Part shown: positions 15,737 through 25,744 of the stretch, piece by piece
How positions within the stretch are numbered: position 1 is the first letter of the stretch
Layout: the number at the start of each line of letters is the position of its first letter
DNA from: Hymenobacter properus
Lineage (GTDB): Bacteria; Bacteroidota; Bacteroidia; Cytophagales; Hymenobacteraceae
Assembly (NCBI RefSeq): GCF_015694735.1
Contig: NZ_JADQDP010000003.1
Span: 372,001-436,000, forward strand
Direction of reading: 5' to 3'
Length of the DNA stretch: 64,000 nucleotides
Program-made: the position numbers and the translations under genes
Notes under the pieces: model-generated
What the model saw: the letters and a program-made list of their open reading frames with translations, nothing else
Databases searched by the model: none
Told to the model about the DNA's origin: nothing

Positions 15737-16171
15737 TTACTCCCGCGCTTTCCCGCGTCGCTTCTGCTCCAGCCAGGTGTTGGCGGCGCCTTCGTCGATG
15801 AAGCGGGCGTACTGGAAGGGTGCCGAGGCGCCGGGTGGCTTTTCAGGCACACTGGGGTCGGCCTCAATTTCGATTAGGTGGTTGGGCAGCACCAGAAAGG
15901 CCACGTAGAGCTTGCCCCCCATCTCCTGCTGCACCTGGGGCAGAAACCTGGTCACCACCCACTCGGGGCCGTTGCGGCGGCGGTCGGTGCGGCGGCGGGC
16001 GTCCATCAGCCAGTGGCGGCACTTGTGCTCCCGGGCCGCGAGGCGCATGGTTTCGTAGCCCTCGTGCAGCTGCTCTTCGGTGATGGAGCACAGCCAGCGG
16101 CCGATGAGCAGGCACGAATCGGGCCGGTAAACAACCTGCAGAAAAGCCGTGGAAGCAAGTTCCTGATACAT
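15737..16171 (-). CDS. unknown protein, distant STAS/SEC14-like paralogue
   Basis: A 144-residue cytoplasmic protein. Features are VVYRPDSCLLIGRWLCSITEEQL (first strand and helix), CRHWLMDARRRTDR (central strand ending in D), and WVVTRFLPQVQQEMGGKLYVAFLV, with a C-terminal YARFIDEGAANTWLEQ helix. The strand-D-R/Q, FLP and final F-xDE-AxxWL elements parallel the genes at 7525 and 22122. The fold is probably SpoIIAA/STAS-like. The ATG at 16171 is the last one upstream of the conserved part. Function unknown; no partner gene is evident. Confidence 0.65.
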   Translation of the reverse strand: MYQELASTAFLQVVYRPDSCLLIGRWLCSITEEQLHEGYETMRLAAREHKCRHWLMDARRRTDRRRNGPEWVVTRFLPQVQQEMGGKLYVAFLVLPNHLIEIEADPSVPEKPPGASAPFQYARFIDEGAANTWLEQKRRGKARE

Positions 16172-16247
16172 AGCAGAAGGCCAGCCGACGCCCGTCAGGG
16201 GCGGCCAGCCTGGCACTCAAATCTACGCATCTATTCCAGCTTTGCGG

Positions 16248-16637
16248 CTATTTGCGGGGGCTCTGCGGCTGGCCGGAATGCGGCGCGCTGATGCTAGCCC
16301 GGGCCGGCGAGGGGCTGCGCTCCCACAGTTGCTTCAGAAACTCCTGCTCGGCCAGCCACTGGCTTTGCCGGTTCAGCATCCACTCCTCCGATTCCTTGTC
16401 TTCGGGCCCTTGCGTGGCGCGTTGCAGCGGCTTCAGCCGCTCGGCGGCGAACGCCAGGCAGGCGCGCAGGTCGGCGGCTTCCAGCTCCGGGTGCTGCGCG
16501 AGGATTTCGGCTTCCGGGGTGCCTTCCGCCAACCATTCCAGCACCTGCCACACGGGGTAGCGCAGACCGCGCACAGTGGGCTGGCCATCACAAATGGCCG
16601 GATGGATGGTGATGCGGGGAGAGACCGGGAACTTCAT
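16248..16637 (-). CDS. DUF433 domain-containing protein (VapB/antitoxin-like)
   Basis: A 129-residue protein with an N-terminal DUF433 domain: RITIHPAICDGQPTVRG LRYPVWQVLEWLAEG (residues about 8-40) and EAEILAQHPELEAADLRACLAFAAERL. This is the small winged-helix type found as antitoxin of PIN-like (DUF5615) toxins. The C-terminal 50 residues are charged and appear unconserved (ESEEWMLNRQSQWLAEQEFL). No PIN-like gene is next to it; its neighbours are the STAS-like gene and a HAD hydrolase, so it may be an orphan. ATGs at 16637 and 16655 both fit. Confidence 0.78.
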   Translation of the reverse strand: MKFPVSPRITIHPAICDGQPTVRGLRYPVWQVLEWLAEGTPEAEILAQHPELEAADLRACLAFAAERLKPLQRATQGPEDKESEEWMLNRQSQWLAEQEFLKQLWERSPSPARASISAPHSGQPQSPRK

Positions 16638-16699
16638 TCCTTCAAAACTACGCATTTGCCGCAGCCCGGCAAATGCTAAGGCTACGCCGGACAGGTTTT

Positions 16700-17338
16700 T
16701 TAAAGTATTCGCTGCAAATCGGCGGGCTGCTGAATGCGTACGGGCGCTTCGGTTTCGCTCAGTGCCCCAAAGCCGTAGGTGGCGAAGATGAAGGGGACGC
16801 CGGCCGCCTGGCTGCCGGCGAGGTCTCCGGGCGTGTCTCCCACGTACACGGGCGCCTGTAGCCCGTATTGGGCCACCACCTCGCGGATGTTCTCCGATTT
16901 GGGCAACAGCCGGGTGCCGAAGCACTGGTGGCCTTCAAAGAAATGTCCCAGCCCGCTGTGCTTGAAAAACGCCTCCACATAGCCCAGCTGGCAGTTGCTG
17001 ACAATGAACAGGCGGTAGCCCTGGCCGCGCAGGTAGCGCAGGGCGTCTTCCAGGCCTGGGTAGGGTGCGCCGCCGTGCTCCTCGGCCGCGGTTAGCTCGT
17101 GGCGGGCGCAGAGGGCGCGGTATTCGTCGAGCTTATCGGCCGGCAGCTTGGGGAACAGCCGCTCGTACACCACGGTATAGGGCTGGCCCGTCACGGCCTG
17201 CACTTGGGCTAGGGTTACGTCGTTCTCAATGTAGTCGACGCTGTTTTTGGCGGCTTGGAACGCTCGGGCAATGGCCTCGGAGGCATCCCACAAGGTGCCG
17301 TCGAGGTCAAAAATCACACTATCGAATTGGGTAGGCAT
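16700..17338 (-). CDS. HAD family hydrolase (phosphoglycolate phosphatase-like)
   Basis: A 212-residue haloacid-dehalogenase superfamily phosphatase. Motif I is FDLDGTLWD near residue 10 with the nucleophile and acid Asp pair; motif II is IVSNCQ; motif III lysine lies in LLPKSENI; motif IV is YVGDTPGDLAGSQAAG. A helical cap between motifs I and II puts it in subclass I, like phosphoglycolate phosphatase and beta-phosphoglucomutase. A small phosphorylated metabolite is the likely substrate. It is tandem with the creatininase family gene upstream (76 bp gap). Confidence 0.9.
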   Translation of the reverse strand: MPTQFDSVIFDLDGTLWDASEAIARAFQAAKNSVDYIENDVTLAQVQAVTGQPYTVVYERLFPKLPADKLDEYRALCARHELTAAEEHGGAPYPGLEDALRYLRGQGYRLFIVSNCQLGYVEAFFKHSGLGHFFEGHQCFGTRLLPKSENIREVVAQYGLQAPVYVGDTPGDLAGSQAAGVPFIFATYGFGALSETEAPVRIQQPADLQRIL

Positions 17339-17414
17339 GAAATCAGTTAGCAGTGGATAGTTAACAATGAACAGGGGATGCTTCCTGATGTTAATTATTC
17401 ACTTTTCATTGCCT

Positions 17415-18182
17415 CTACTCATACAAATCCCGCGGGTCGGCAGCTGCCAGCTCGACCAGAAACTGCGCAATGTTGGTGGTGCAAGCCTCCAGGAACGCCT
17501 GGCCCTTTTCGGCCGTGGCGGCGGCGGGGTTGCCCACACCGGTATCAGCCGATACCTGGCTCCACTCGCGCTGGGCCCAGGCCCAGCCCTGGCGCAGGGC
17601 CGCGATGCGGAATTGCTTGGCGGCGCCGTCGCCGGCTTCGCTGAGGGGGCTCACCAGGTCGGGCACGATGTGCAGCATGGCGCTGGTTTCCAGCTCATCG
17701 GCGTGGTCGCCGGGTGCTGAGAAGTACTGGTTGCGGTCGGCCGCTTTAAACCAGTTGAGCGTGCTTAGAAACACCGTTGGAAACTCGGCCTGCAGCTCGC
17801 GCAGAATCTGGCGGAAGTCGTTGCCACCGTGCCCGTTCAGAATGACGAGCTTGGGGATGCCCTGGCGGGCCAGCACCTGCACCACATCGCGCAGCAAAGC
17901 CAGCTGCGTGCTGGGGCTCATGTTGATGTCGAGGGTGATGTCGAGCTGGCCGGTATTTACGCCGAAGGGAATGCAGGGCAGCACCACCACTTTGGCGCCC
18001 TGCTCCCAGGCCTTGCGTGCCGCCTCGGCCGCCACGTAGTCCGACTGGATGTTGTCGGTGGCGTAGGGCAGGTGGTAGTTGTGGGCTTCGGTGGCGCCCC
18101 AGGGCAGCACTACCACCTGGTAGGCATTGGCCTGCACGGTTTTCCAGGTGGCTTCGGCGAGGATGTAAGGGCGGGGAGGCAT
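17415..18182 (-). CDS. creatininase family protein
   Basis: A 255-residue metal-dependent amidohydrolase-like enzyme of the creatininase/MftE family. Metal-ligand motifs are LPWGATEAHNYHLPYATD near residue 30 (Glu and His ligands), VLPCIPFGVNTGQ, VILNGHGGNDFR (His/Gly-rich loop) and DHADELETSAML (Asp/Glu ligands). Family members hydrolyse cyclic or formyl amides such as creatinine or FAPy in riboflavin biosynthesis; the substrate here cannot be set from sequence. It starts 78 bp from the GNAT gene upstream and may share its transcript. Confidence 0.88.
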   Translation of the reverse strand: MPPRPYILAEATWKTVQANAYQVVVLPWGATEAHNYHLPYATDNIQSDYVAAEAARKAWEQGAKVVVLPCIPFGVNTGQLDITLDINMSPSTQLALLRDVVQVLARQGIPKLVILNGHGGNDFRQILRELQAEFPTVFLSTLNWFKAADRNQYFSAPGDHADELETSAMLHIVPDLVSPLSEAGDGAAKQFRIAALRQGWAWAQREWSQVSADTGVGNPAAATAEKGQAFLEACTTNIAQFLVELAAADPRDLYE

Positions 18183-18260
18183 GGGATGGATGAGTTAAGA
18201 GTTAGGAGTTAAAAGTTAATTTTGAGTAGCAAGTGTTGCAAAAGCGGCAACTCTTAGCCT

Positions 18261-18827
18261 CTACCTCTTCACTTTTAACTCTGATGCCGGCCGCTCCAGT
18301 AGCACAATGGGCGCGCTGTGGTAGGTGGAGCGGGCGTATTCGTGGAAGCCGAACTTGGCCGCCACGCGCAGCGAGGGCAGGTTTTCGGGGTGAATGATGC
18401 ATACCATACGGGTGGGGCCGAAGTGGTTTTCGGCCCATTCCAGCGCGGCCGTCACGCCCTCGGTGGCGTAGCCGCGGCCGTGGATGGCGGGGTCGAGCAC
18501 CCAGCCCATTTCGGGGGCGTCGCCCAGGGGAGGGTCGATGTCACGCTTCAGGTTGAGGAAGCCGATGCCGCCCACGAAGCGGCCAGTGGCCTTCTCCTCC
18601 ACCGCCCAGAAGCCGTAGCCCATAACGGCCCAGTGGCCGGCGCTGCGCAGCAGCAGCTTCCACACCTCCTCAGCCGGCATGGGTTCGGGGGTGAAATAGC
18701 GGTGGTACTCGATGCTCCGGCTGATGGCAAACCAGGTATCGAAGTCCTCGGCGCGGAAGCCGCGCAGGCGCAGCCGGCTGGTTTCGAGGACGGGGACGGC
18801 GGGCAGGGCGGGGCTGGTGACGCTCAT
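18261..18827 (-). CDS. GNAT family N-acetyltransferase (RimJ/RimL type)
   Basis: A 188-residue acetyltransferase that would transfer acetyl from acetyl-CoA to an amine. The RimJ/RimL start LETSRLRLRGFRAEDFD is present, then GFWAVEEKATGRFVGGIGFL, EMGWVLDPAIHGRGYATEGV (the acetyl-CoA-binding pyrophosphate loop) and HPENLPSLRVAAKFGFHEY. The ATG at 18827 is chosen; the frame extends to 19013 over the VOC gene. It follows the VOC gene by 28 bp, so the two are probably co-transcribed. Confidence 0.88.
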   Translation of the reverse strand: MSVTSPALPAVPVLETSRLRLRGFRAEDFDTWFAISRSIEYHRYFTPEPMPAEEVWKLLLRSAGHWAVMGYGFWAVEEKATGRFVGGIGFLNLKRDIDPPLGDAPEMGWVLDPAIHGRGYATEGVTAALEWAENHFGPTRMVCIIHPENLPSLRVAAKFGFHEYARSTYHSAPIVLLERPASELKVKR

Positions 18828-18855
18828 AGCAGCAGTGGAAAACAAGGCCGCCGGC

Positions 18856-19218
18856 TTAGGCGGGCAGCTTGAAATGCGGGTTTTGAATGACGCCCAGCAG
18901 GTTGCCGAACGGGTCGAGCACGGCGCCGACCAGGATGCCGCTGCCCACGTCCTGCACTTCCTCGCTGGGGTGAGCACCGAGTTCCAACAGGCGGGCGTAG
19001 GCCGCGGCGGCATCGGGCACGCCCCAGTAAGCGGTGGGGCCGGCCTGTCCGGCGGCGGTGTTTTGGGGTATCAGGCCCAGCTCGTAGCCACCTACGTTGA
19101 AGCCGACATAAAACGGTTCTTCAAAGTAGGGCGCCTGCTCCAGGGCGGTGCTGTACCAGGCCGTGGCCTTGGCTAAATCTCCTACCGGATACACCACGGT
19201 GCGCAGTCCTTGTAGCAT
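18856..19218 (-). CDS. VOC family protein (glyoxalase-like)
   Basis: A 120-residue vicinal-oxygen-chelate protein: LRTVVYPVGDLAKATAWYSTALEQAPYFEEPFYVGF gives the first beta-alpha-beta-beta-beta unit, and YWGVPDAAAAYARLLELGAH... GAVLDPFGNLLGVIQNPHF gives the second, with the DPFGN turn and a terminal glutamate-position replaced by Q or I. Members include glyoxalase I, dioxygenases and antibiotic-binding proteins. Activity not assigned. It is first of a likely VOC-GNAT pair. Confidence 0.87.
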   Translation of the reverse strand: MLQGLRTVVYPVGDLAKATAWYSTALEQAPYFEEPFYVGFNVGGYELGLIPQNTAAGQAGPTAYWGVPDAAAAYARLLELGAHPSEEVQDVGSGILVGAVLDPFGNLLGVIQNPHFKLPA

Positions 19219-19310
19219 TGGGCAGTCGTTTTGGGCGATGAAGTGAGGGCGAAAGATAGGGCGATTTTACCCAAGCACGCGGCCAATTCTAGGGCAGCTG
19301 TCCTGCCCTA

Positions 19311-19353
19311 AAAACAAAGCGGGCTCCCATGCTTTGCGCATGAGAGCCCGCTA
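19311..19353 (-). terminator. intrinsic terminator after the TPM-domain gene
   Basis: Stem AGCGGGCTC/GAGCCCGCT (19318-19326 with 19344-19352), followed on the minus strand by TTTGTTTTTAG. It lies 24 bp beyond the stop of the minus-strand TPM-domain gene. Confidence 0.85.
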
Positions 19354-19376
19354 TACTTATCGGCTCAGCTAGCGGC

Positions 19377-20654
19377 TTACCAGGAGCCGCTGTTATCGTC
19401 GCCGCTGTCGAAGCCCCCGCCGCCCATGTCGCCCGACGAGCTGTCGTCGTAGGAAGAGTTGTCGTCGGAAGAGAAGTAGTCCGAGGAGTTGTCCGAAGCG
19501 GTGTTGGCATCGGAGAAATAGTCGGTGCCGCCGCTGTCGGCCGTGCCGCCGTCGCGGTTCGAGAAGTAGTCGCTGCCTGCCGACGAGCCGGCCGCACCAG
19601 CCATGCCAGCCGCTCCGGCCCCAGCGTTCAGGTTGGAGTTGTTGCCATCGCCCATGTAGCTGTTGCCCGAGGTGTCGTGGCCCGAGGCCATGCGGTTGCC
19701 GAGGTAGGCACCGGCGGCCGCGGCCGCGCCGGTGGCCAGCATGCCGCCCACGCCCATGCCGCCGCCCGATGCGGGCGCCTGGCCGTAGCCGGGGCCGTAG
19801 TTGCCGGGGGCCTGGCTGTAGCCGCCGCTGGGGCCATTTGGCCGGTTGGGCAGGAAGTTGGGCGTGCCACCCGACGGGTTATTGTAAGAAGCTTGGTTGT
19901 TGGCCGCGCTGCGGCCGCGGAACATCTTTATCACAAACCACAGAATGCCGCCGATTATCAAACCACCAATCAGCAGCGTGCCCATGCCGGGGCCCGACGA
20001 GGCGGGCTCGGCCGGCGGCGCCATGATGGGGTCGTTGGTGGTGGTCGAGGTAGTGGTTTGCTGGTCGAGGCTCGACTGCGTGGGCTCGGTGGCAGCAGTG
20101 CTGGCAGCCGTGCCGGCGCCGGTAGCCGGGCTGCCGGCTTGCTGGCGCTGGCCGGCGTTGGGGTCGGCAGCGGCCATCAGAGTATTGAGGCCGGTGCGCA
20201 GGCCGGCGAAGTAGTTGCCCTGCTTGAAGTTGGGCCCCATCTGGGCAATAACCTGCTGGGTGACTTCTGGTGTGATGGTGCTTTGCAGGCCGCTGCCCGG
20301 CTGGATGCTGAGCTTGCGGTCCTGGGCGCTGATGAGGACGACCACGCCGTTGTTTTTGTCTTTCTGGCCCACGCCCCAGGCGGTGCCAATGGCCTTGCCG
20401 TAGGCGGCCACGTCGCGCCCGCCCAGCGAGGGCACGGTCACGACCACAATCTGGGTGCCGTTGTTATTGGCGTAGCGGCGCAGGCCGTTGTCGAGCTTTT
20501 TGGCGTCGGCCGGGGCCATGAGGTTGGCCTCGTCGTTCACAAAATGGAACGGGTTGGGCCGGGGCGGCACGTCGGATGTGCCGGTTTGCGCGGCCGCGGG
20601 CACGCCCAGCCCAGCCGACACAAACAGGAAAACGAGAAACAGCAGTTTAGACAT
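19377..20654 (-). CDS. TPM domain-containing membrane protein
   Basis: A 425-residue protein with a signal peptide (residues 1-22, ending AAAQ), a TPM domain at about 35-165 (FVNDEANLMAPADAKKLDNGLRRYANNNGTQIVVVTVPSLGGRDVAAYG ... DKNNGVVVLISAQDRKLSIQPG), a linker rich in Thr, a transmembrane helix near 228-245 (MGTLLIGGLIIGGILWFVIKMF), and a long low-complexity Gly/Asn/Ser/Asp C-terminus ending in repeated DYFS and DDSS units. TPM proteins are linked to photosystem repair in plants and, in bacteria, to envelope phosphatase-like roles of uncertain nature. The acidic Ser/Asp tail is presumably cytoplasmic. Confidence 0.88.
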   Translation of the reverse strand: MSKLLFLVFLFVSAGLGVPAAAQTGTSDVPPRPNPFHFVNDEANLMAPADAKKLDNGLRRYANNNGTQIVVVTVPSLGGRDVAAYGKAIGTAWGVGQKDKNNGVVVLISAQDRKLSIQPGSGLQSTITPEVTQQVIAQMGPNFKQGNYFAGLRTGLNTLMAAADPNAGQRQQAGSPATGAGTAASTAATEPTQSSLDQQTTTSTTTNDPIMAPPAEPASSGPGMGTLLIGGLIIGGILWFVIKMFRGRSAANNQASYNNPSGGTPNFLPNRPNGPSGGYSQAPGNYGPGYGQAPASGGGMGVGGMLATGAAAAAGAYLGNRMASGHDTSGNSYMGDGNNSNLNAGAGAAGMAGAAGSSAGSDYFSNRDGGTADSGGTDYFSDANTASDNSSDYFSSDDNSSYDDSSSGDMGGGGFDSGDDNSGSW

Positions 20655-20763
20655 AGCGCAGGGGGAAGTGAAGTGGAAGAAGGGTTTCTTCCGCCTTCTA
20701 CGGCCCCAGTGCCAGTTTGGCTGTCAAGAAGCTACGGCCCTGGTAGGCGGCGCCTCAGGCTTT

Positions 20764-21396
20764 CTACTGCGCCACGCGCACCTTCACCACCACCTTCTTG
20801 TCCTTGTCGAAGCCCGGCGCTTTGATGTTGGGCCGGTGCACGTCCTGCGGAAAGAAGATGTAAATGGTGCCGGGCTTGGCTTCGTACTGCGGGCCTTCGG
20901 CGCTGTAGTTGGCCACGTCGCGGGCTTCGTCGTAGGGCTTGGTGACGGTGGCGGACGCCAGCGGCACCTGCCCCATTTTCTCGGCGCCGCGCACCACGTA
21001 CTGCATGTCGATGTACTTGCGGTGCGACTCCCACTTGGTGTCGGCGTACTCCTTGGTGGGGTTGTCGGTGACGGCGGCAAACACGTTGTCGCCGTCGATG
21101 GGGTACTTGCCCACGGGCAGTTCCTCCAGGTTGGTGTCGCGGAAGTAGGCAAAGGCCTTGTCCCAGGCTGCCTTGTTGGCGGCATACTGCTTGGCAAACT
21201 CCACCTTATCCACCGATTCCTGCACGTTCAGCTTCAGCCCATTGGCCCACACGCGGCTCCGAAACCACTTATCGGCCTTTTTCGGCGTCCATTCCTCGGC
21301 CGTGGTGGCTTGCGTGGCAGCCGGGCTGCTGGTTTTGCAGCCCAGCGGGGCGAGGAGCAGCACGAAGGAACCGAATTTCAGCAGCGCGTTTTTCAT
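20764..21396 (-). CDS. YhcH/YjgK/YiaL family lipoprotein
   Basis: A 210-residue protein of the YhcH/YiaL cupin-like family (also called beta-galactosidase subunit beta), here with a lipoprotein signal peptide (lipobox LAPLGC near residue 20). The conserved core is visible: ELPVGKYPIDGDNVFAAVTD, ESHRKYIDMQYVVRG and FFPQDVHRPNIKA, in which the histidine and acidic residues bind metal. Relatives take part in sialic-acid and sugar-acid handling. Periplasmic or membrane-anchored placement is unusual compared with cytoplasmic enterobacterial relatives. The ATG at 21396 is chosen to begin the signal peptide. Confidence 0.86.
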   Translation of the reverse strand: MKNALLKFGSFVLLLAPLGCKTSSPAATQATTAEEWTPKKADKWFRSRVWANGLKLNVQESVDKVEFAKQYAANKAAWDKAFAYFRDTNLEELPVGKYPIDGDNVFAAVTDNPTKEYADTKWESHRKYIDMQYVVRGAEKMGQVPLASATVTKPYDEARDVANYSAEGPQYEAKPGTIYIFFPQDVHRPNIKAPGFDKDKKVVVKVRVAQ

Positions 21397-21473
21397 GGAA
21401 TAACCGGGCATATAGGGAGGAATGCGGCAAATGTAGGCCACACCCGGCGCCTTCCCGCCCCTTTCGAAAGAGC

Positions 21474-22019
21474 TTATTTCGCCGCCGGCTCCACGGCCCG
21501 CTCGAAGCGCTGGCGGCCGTCGTCGGCAGCACCGGTGGGTTCGAAGCCGTTGCGGCGCAGTACCTCCTGCGCGCCGGGGTTGTCGGAGGCCACGTGGGCC
21601 ACCAGGCGGCGCACCATGCCGGTATCGGCGGCGTGGGCAACCAAGCCGGCCAGCAGCTCGGTGCCCAGGCCCTGCCGGCGCCAGTCGGCGGCAATGGCGA
21701 AGTCGATTTCGGCGGTGCCCGCCGCATCGGGCGGGCCCGCGAAGCTGGCACTGCCCACCAGGGTGCGGGGCGTGTCGCCCTCGGCTTTGCGCAGGGCGTG
21801 CCAGCCGTACCAGCCGGCGGCGTGGCGGCCGCCTTCGGTGAGCTTTTCGAGGGCGTGTTCGGCGGTGGCGCGGTCGTACTCGCCCGAGGGCCAGTCGGCG
21901 GGCAGCGCGGCGCCCAGCAGCACGGGGAAGTAGTGGGGCTTGTGCAGTTCGGCCGTGAGCAGCGCACGGCTGGCGGCCAGAATGGTGAGGCGGGGCGTTT
22001 GGGTTATCAGCGGAATCAT
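21474..22019 (-). CDS. GNAT family N-acetyltransferase
   Basis: A 181-residue acetyltransferase. Start TPRLTILAASRALL, then WHALRKAEGDTPRTLVGSASFAGPP, AEIDFAIAADWRRQGLGTELLAGLVAHA (the R-Q-G-L-G acetyl-CoA loop) and VASDNPGAQEVLRRNGFEPTG at the C-terminal strand. This is the general RimI/RimJ-like shape with no substrate cue. It is divergent from the STAS-like gene at 22122. Confidence 0.85.
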   Translation of the reverse strand: MIPLITQTPRLTILAASRALLTAELHKPHYFPVLLGAALPADWPSGEYDRATAEHALEKLTEGGRHAAGWYGWHALRKAEGDTPRTLVGSASFAGPPDAAGTAEIDFAIAADWRRQGLGTELLAGLVAHAADTGMVRRLVAHVASDNPGAQEVLRRNGFEPTGAADDGRQRFERAVEPAAK

Positions 22020-22108
22020 AGGCCGCAGTATACGGCTTTTAAGCCGGGCGCGTCGGCGAGGCCGGCTATTTCATTTTAAAAACAAGCCACCGAAACAAAG
22101 CCCGGCGG

Positions 22109-22116
22109 TACCTTTG
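22109..22116 (+). promoter_or_regulatory. -7 promoter box of the STAS-like gene
   Basis: TACCTTTG matches TAnnTTTG and ends 5 bp before the ATG at 22122, the same close spacing as lysA; a leaderless transcript is likely. Confidence 0.55.
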
Positions 22117-22121
22117 CCTTG

Positions 22122-22541
22122 ATGAATCGACCAACGCCTGAGCTACTTTTTGAAAACCAGGCGGGGCGTTTGGAAGCGGATGCCGCGGGCTTTCTGCGCA
22201 CCACCTGGAGCAGCAAGCGCCGCACCCTGGCCGACACGCAAGGCTTGTTCAACGCCATGTTGCGCGGGCTGCAACAGCGCCGCTGGGGCCGCATTCTCAT
22301 CAATCAAATCCACATGATGCCCTTCACCCCAGCCGAGCAGCAGTGGGTGGCCGCCGACTGGCTGCCGCGCGCCGTGGCCGAGGGTGGCTACCGTTTCGGT
22401 GCCGTGGTGGTGTCGCCCGATGTGCTGGTGCGGCTGGCCACGGCCTTCGTCACCACCAATGTGCAGGGCCTGCCCCTGACGTATCGCACCTTCGACACCG
22501 ACGCCCAGGCTACCCAGTGGCTGGGGCAACAGGTAAGCTAA
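22122..22541 (+). CDS. unknown protein, STAS/SEC14-like paralogue of the gene at 7525
   Basis: A 139-residue cytoplasmic protein, the same length as the gene at 7525 and aligned with it throughout: LLFENQAGRLEADAAGFLRTTW, RRWGRILINQIHMMPFTPAEQQWVAADWLPRAVAEGGYRFGAVVVSP, and LTYRTFDTDAQATQWLGQ. The shared signature is MxPF-T-x-E-x-x-W followed by WLPRAV and GYR-GAV. Function unknown. It lies 76 bp upstream of the second secreted nuclease, whereas the 7525 copy lies about 1.7 kb from the first nuclease, hinting at an old duplication of a neighbourhood. The ATG at 22122 follows directly on a -7 box. Confidence 0.7.
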   Translation: MNRPTPELLFENQAGRLEADAAGFLRTTWSSKRRTLADTQGLFNAMLRGLQQRRWGRILINQIHMMPFTPAEQQWVAADWLPRAVAEGGYRFGAVVVSPDVLVRLATAFVTTNVQGLPLTYRTFDTDAQATQWLGQQVS

Positions 22542-22617
22542 AATCAGCCGGGCTACCGCTTAGAATGATTGTGGGTCTATCTTTAGCCCGCTTTTCATCC
22601 TATTTTTTTCTTGCTTA

Positions 22618-24678
<2,061 letters not shown>

Positions 24679-24715
24679 GAAGTTTGGGTTGAGAGCCAGA
24701 AGCGAGGAATTAGGA

Positions 24716-24814
24716 GCGTCTGTCATCCTGAGCGCAGCGAAGGACCTTCTCACCGCTGAACGAAAGCCGTTCTAACTTGATAAGGTCCTTCGCTGCGCTC
24801 AGGATGACAGACGC
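24716..24814. repeat. palindromic intergenic repeat, copy 7 (B-type arm)
   Basis: Inverted repeat with arms GCGTCTGTCATCCTGAGCGC and its exact reverse complement at the other end, stem continued by 'agcgaaggacctt'. It lies between convergent genes (nuclease and potassium channel). Confidence 0.9.
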
Positions 24815-24835
24815 CTAAGCCCTCACTTTTAACTC

Positions 24836-25564
24836 TTAACTCCGCTTCTTCCTCCCGTGCAGCGTGACCACCCGGGCCAGGAAGGTGCCCAAGAACAGCT
24901 GGCCCGACACGGCCTCCAGATTGGACATGCTGCGGGCCAGGGGGTGCACGGGTAGGAGGTCGCCGTAGCCGGTGGAGGTGAGCGTGGTGATGCTGTAGTA
25001 CAGCAATTCGCCCGGCTTCAGGGGTTGGTGGGTGAAGGTTTCGAAGGCCGCGGGCACGGCGTGCCGGATGGCTGAGAAGATGCCCATGAATAGCAGGGCC
25101 AGATTCAGGTACACCACCACGGCGCCCAGCAACTGGTGCGTGGTCACGTTTTCGGCCCGGAACACGGCCCGCGCCACCAGAATGGTGATGGCCACCGTAA
25201 CCAGCATGCGCAGCAGCAGGCCGGCAAACACGCCGTCCTCAATGAGCTCCAGGGCCAGAATGGGACCCGCCGTGAGCAGAATGAGCGGCCGCACCTTGCT
25301 GCGGCGGGGCATCACAAAAAAAGAAACCAGCGGCAGCAGCAGCTGAAACACCTCCAGCAGCCAGTGCGGCAGCACGCCCGTGTTCACCAGCGGCTCCACC
25401 ACGAAGATGAACACCACCTGCACGGCCAGTAGCACGCTCAGGGCGGGTTCGCGGGCGGCATCCTGCCACTCCGCCAGGCGAGTGCGCCATGTGGATGCGG
25501 CTTGCGAAGCAGGAATTGGCTGGGGTAGTGCTTCCTTATCCTTCCAATCCATGGCCGTATTCAT
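24836..25564 (-). CDS. potassium channel family protein
   Basis: A 242-residue ion channel subunit. The selectivity filter TSTGYGDLLP is at residues 196-205, after the pore helix (LLYYSITTL) and before the last membrane helix. Four or more hydrophobic segments precede it (about 43-62, 66-84, 93-108, 118-135, 143-168). This N-terminal helix count is higher than in a minimal two-TM channel, but no charged voltage-sensor helix is evident. Predicted inner-membrane K+ conductance. The protein ends in a basic GRKKRS. Confidence 0.87.
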   Translation of the reverse strand: MNTAMDWKDKEALPQPIPASQAASTWRTRLAEWQDAAREPALSVLLAVQVVFIFVVEPLVNTGVLPHWLLEVFQLLLPLVSFFVMPRRSKVRPLILLTAGPILALELIEDGVFAGLLLRMLVTVAITILVARAVFRAENVTTHQLLGAVVVYLNLALLFMGIFSAIRHAVPAAFETFTHQPLKPGELLYYSITTLTSTGYGDLLPVHPLARSMSNLEAVSGQLFLGTFLARVVTLHGRKKRS

Positions 25565-25744
25565 TTTGTGGAGCAGAAAACAAAACTAACCAGCTAGCCT
25601 GCCTCTCGCGGCCAGCCGACACGCTTCTGCTTTGCTCAACGCACCCGGCCTTCCGAGGGGTGCGTGGCTGGGCGCCTGCTTCGACGGGAAGGTTCCTGAC
25701 GTCGTCCGCCGCGGGCTTTTTGTCGTTGAGCACCGCCCGTTTTT

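Noticed and set aside
16248..16637. DUF433 gene as part of a toxin-antitoxin pair
   Set aside because: No PIN-like or other toxin gene lies on either side; both neighbours are full-length genes of other families.
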